A stretch of 14,207 bases of DNA from CAXXOK01 sp035399245. Its GTDB lineage: Bacteria > Bacillota > Clostridia > Christensenellales > Aristaeellaceae. Each line of letters opens with the position of its first letter. Within the stretch, counting starts at the first letter, position 1. This document shows positions 13,977 to 14,207 of this stretch, piece after piece. Below the pieces are notes generated by a model. That model was not told where the DNA came from. It ran no database searches and saw only the letters and a program-made list of their open reading frames with translations. The stretch is from positions 1 through 14,207 of the forward strand of contig DAOPIR010000065.1 in NCBI GenBank assembly GCA_035399245.1, written 5' to 3'. A program made the translations under genes and the position numbers.

Positions 13977-14207
13977 TCAGTTTTTCGCAGGCTCTGAAAA
14001 TATGGTTTCAACCTTTCCATGGTTCATTTGCAGCAGGTAGTTGCCATAGGCACGACTTTGCTTGCCAGTATATCGGGATCTGTTTCATCGGTAAGGTGCC
14101 ATATCGCAATATAACTGCCTTGATAGCAAATTGCGGTATTTGCTAAAACTCTTCCCGTGTGCCACGGAGGATGACCTGCGCATCATCGTATAGTGCAAAA
14201 TCATAGG
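13977..14207 (-). pseudogene. 3' end of a small gene broken by two frameshifts
   Basis: On the minus strand from the window edge, one frame reads YDFALYDDAQVILRGTREEF then TAG (14143-14145). A second frame continues plausibly as ANTAICYQGSYIAIWHL then TDETDPDILASKV. A third frame ends the gene as RAYGNYLLQMNHGKVETIF then SEPAKN and TGA (13977-13979), right before a strong terminator. Adding one base near 14143 and one near 14054 would join the three into one protein of about 75 visible residues. The start (Y...YDD...RGTREE) recalls small uncharacterised proteins with a GT-x-EE motif, but I cannot name the family. Two single-base deletions within about 100 bases suggest decay, or indel errors in the assembly. 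The gene's 5' part lies outside the window. Confidence 0.5.

Noticed and set aside
1..14207. tRNA, rRNA, CRISPR arrays, insertion sequences or prophage genes
   Set aside because: No cloverleaf, rRNA-like stretch, regularly spaced repeat, transposase motif or phage protein was found on either strand.

Overview
The window looks like chromosomal DNA of a Gram-positive anaerobe of the Clostridia type. It has a moderately high G+C content, strong AGGAGG-like ribosome binding sites, intrinsic hairpin terminators, and proteins that resemble Firmicutes families. No rRNA, tRNA, CRISPR array, insertion sequence or phage module is visible. The taxonomic placement is inference; nothing here fixes the genus.

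Layout. (1) Positions 2-2871, plus strand: the end of a MalG-type sugar ABC permease, then a HlyD/MacA-like membrane fusion protein, then a MacB/FtsX-like permease with no ATPase in view, closed by a hairpin terminator. (2) 2984-4085, plus: a Gfo/Idh/MocA oxidoreductase with its own promoter and a bidirectional terminator. (3) 4106-5201, minus: a two-TM potassium channel with an RCK domain, possibly preceded by a tiny overlapping basic ORF. (4) 5382-5556, plus: a complete miniature transcription unit (near-consensus promoter, SD, 21-codon Lys/Pro/Ala ORF, strong terminator). (5) 5587-7566, minus: UDP-galactopyranose mutase translationally coupled to a DUF4422 glycosyltransferase-like protein, suggesting a galactofuranose-containing surface glycan. 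(6) 7591-8899, minus: an Nramp metal transporter whose only well-placed start is an ATT codon. (7) 9077-10885, plus: FtsH protease, divergent from Nramp. (8) 10891-13916, minus: a MATE exporter, a MarR regulator and an AEC transporter. A perfect 10-bp inverted repeat just downstream of the MATE promoter is the likely MarR operator. (9) 13930-14207, minus: a terminator and the 3' end of a small gene broken by two single-base frameshifts.

The genes form several independent units rather than one system. The themes are envelope transport, drug or metabolite efflux, ion and metal homeostasis, and surface glycan synthesis. The most unusual signals are the 21-residue basic peptide gene, the ATT-initiated Nramp, and the link of a sugar-importer permease to efflux-type adaptor and permease proteins.
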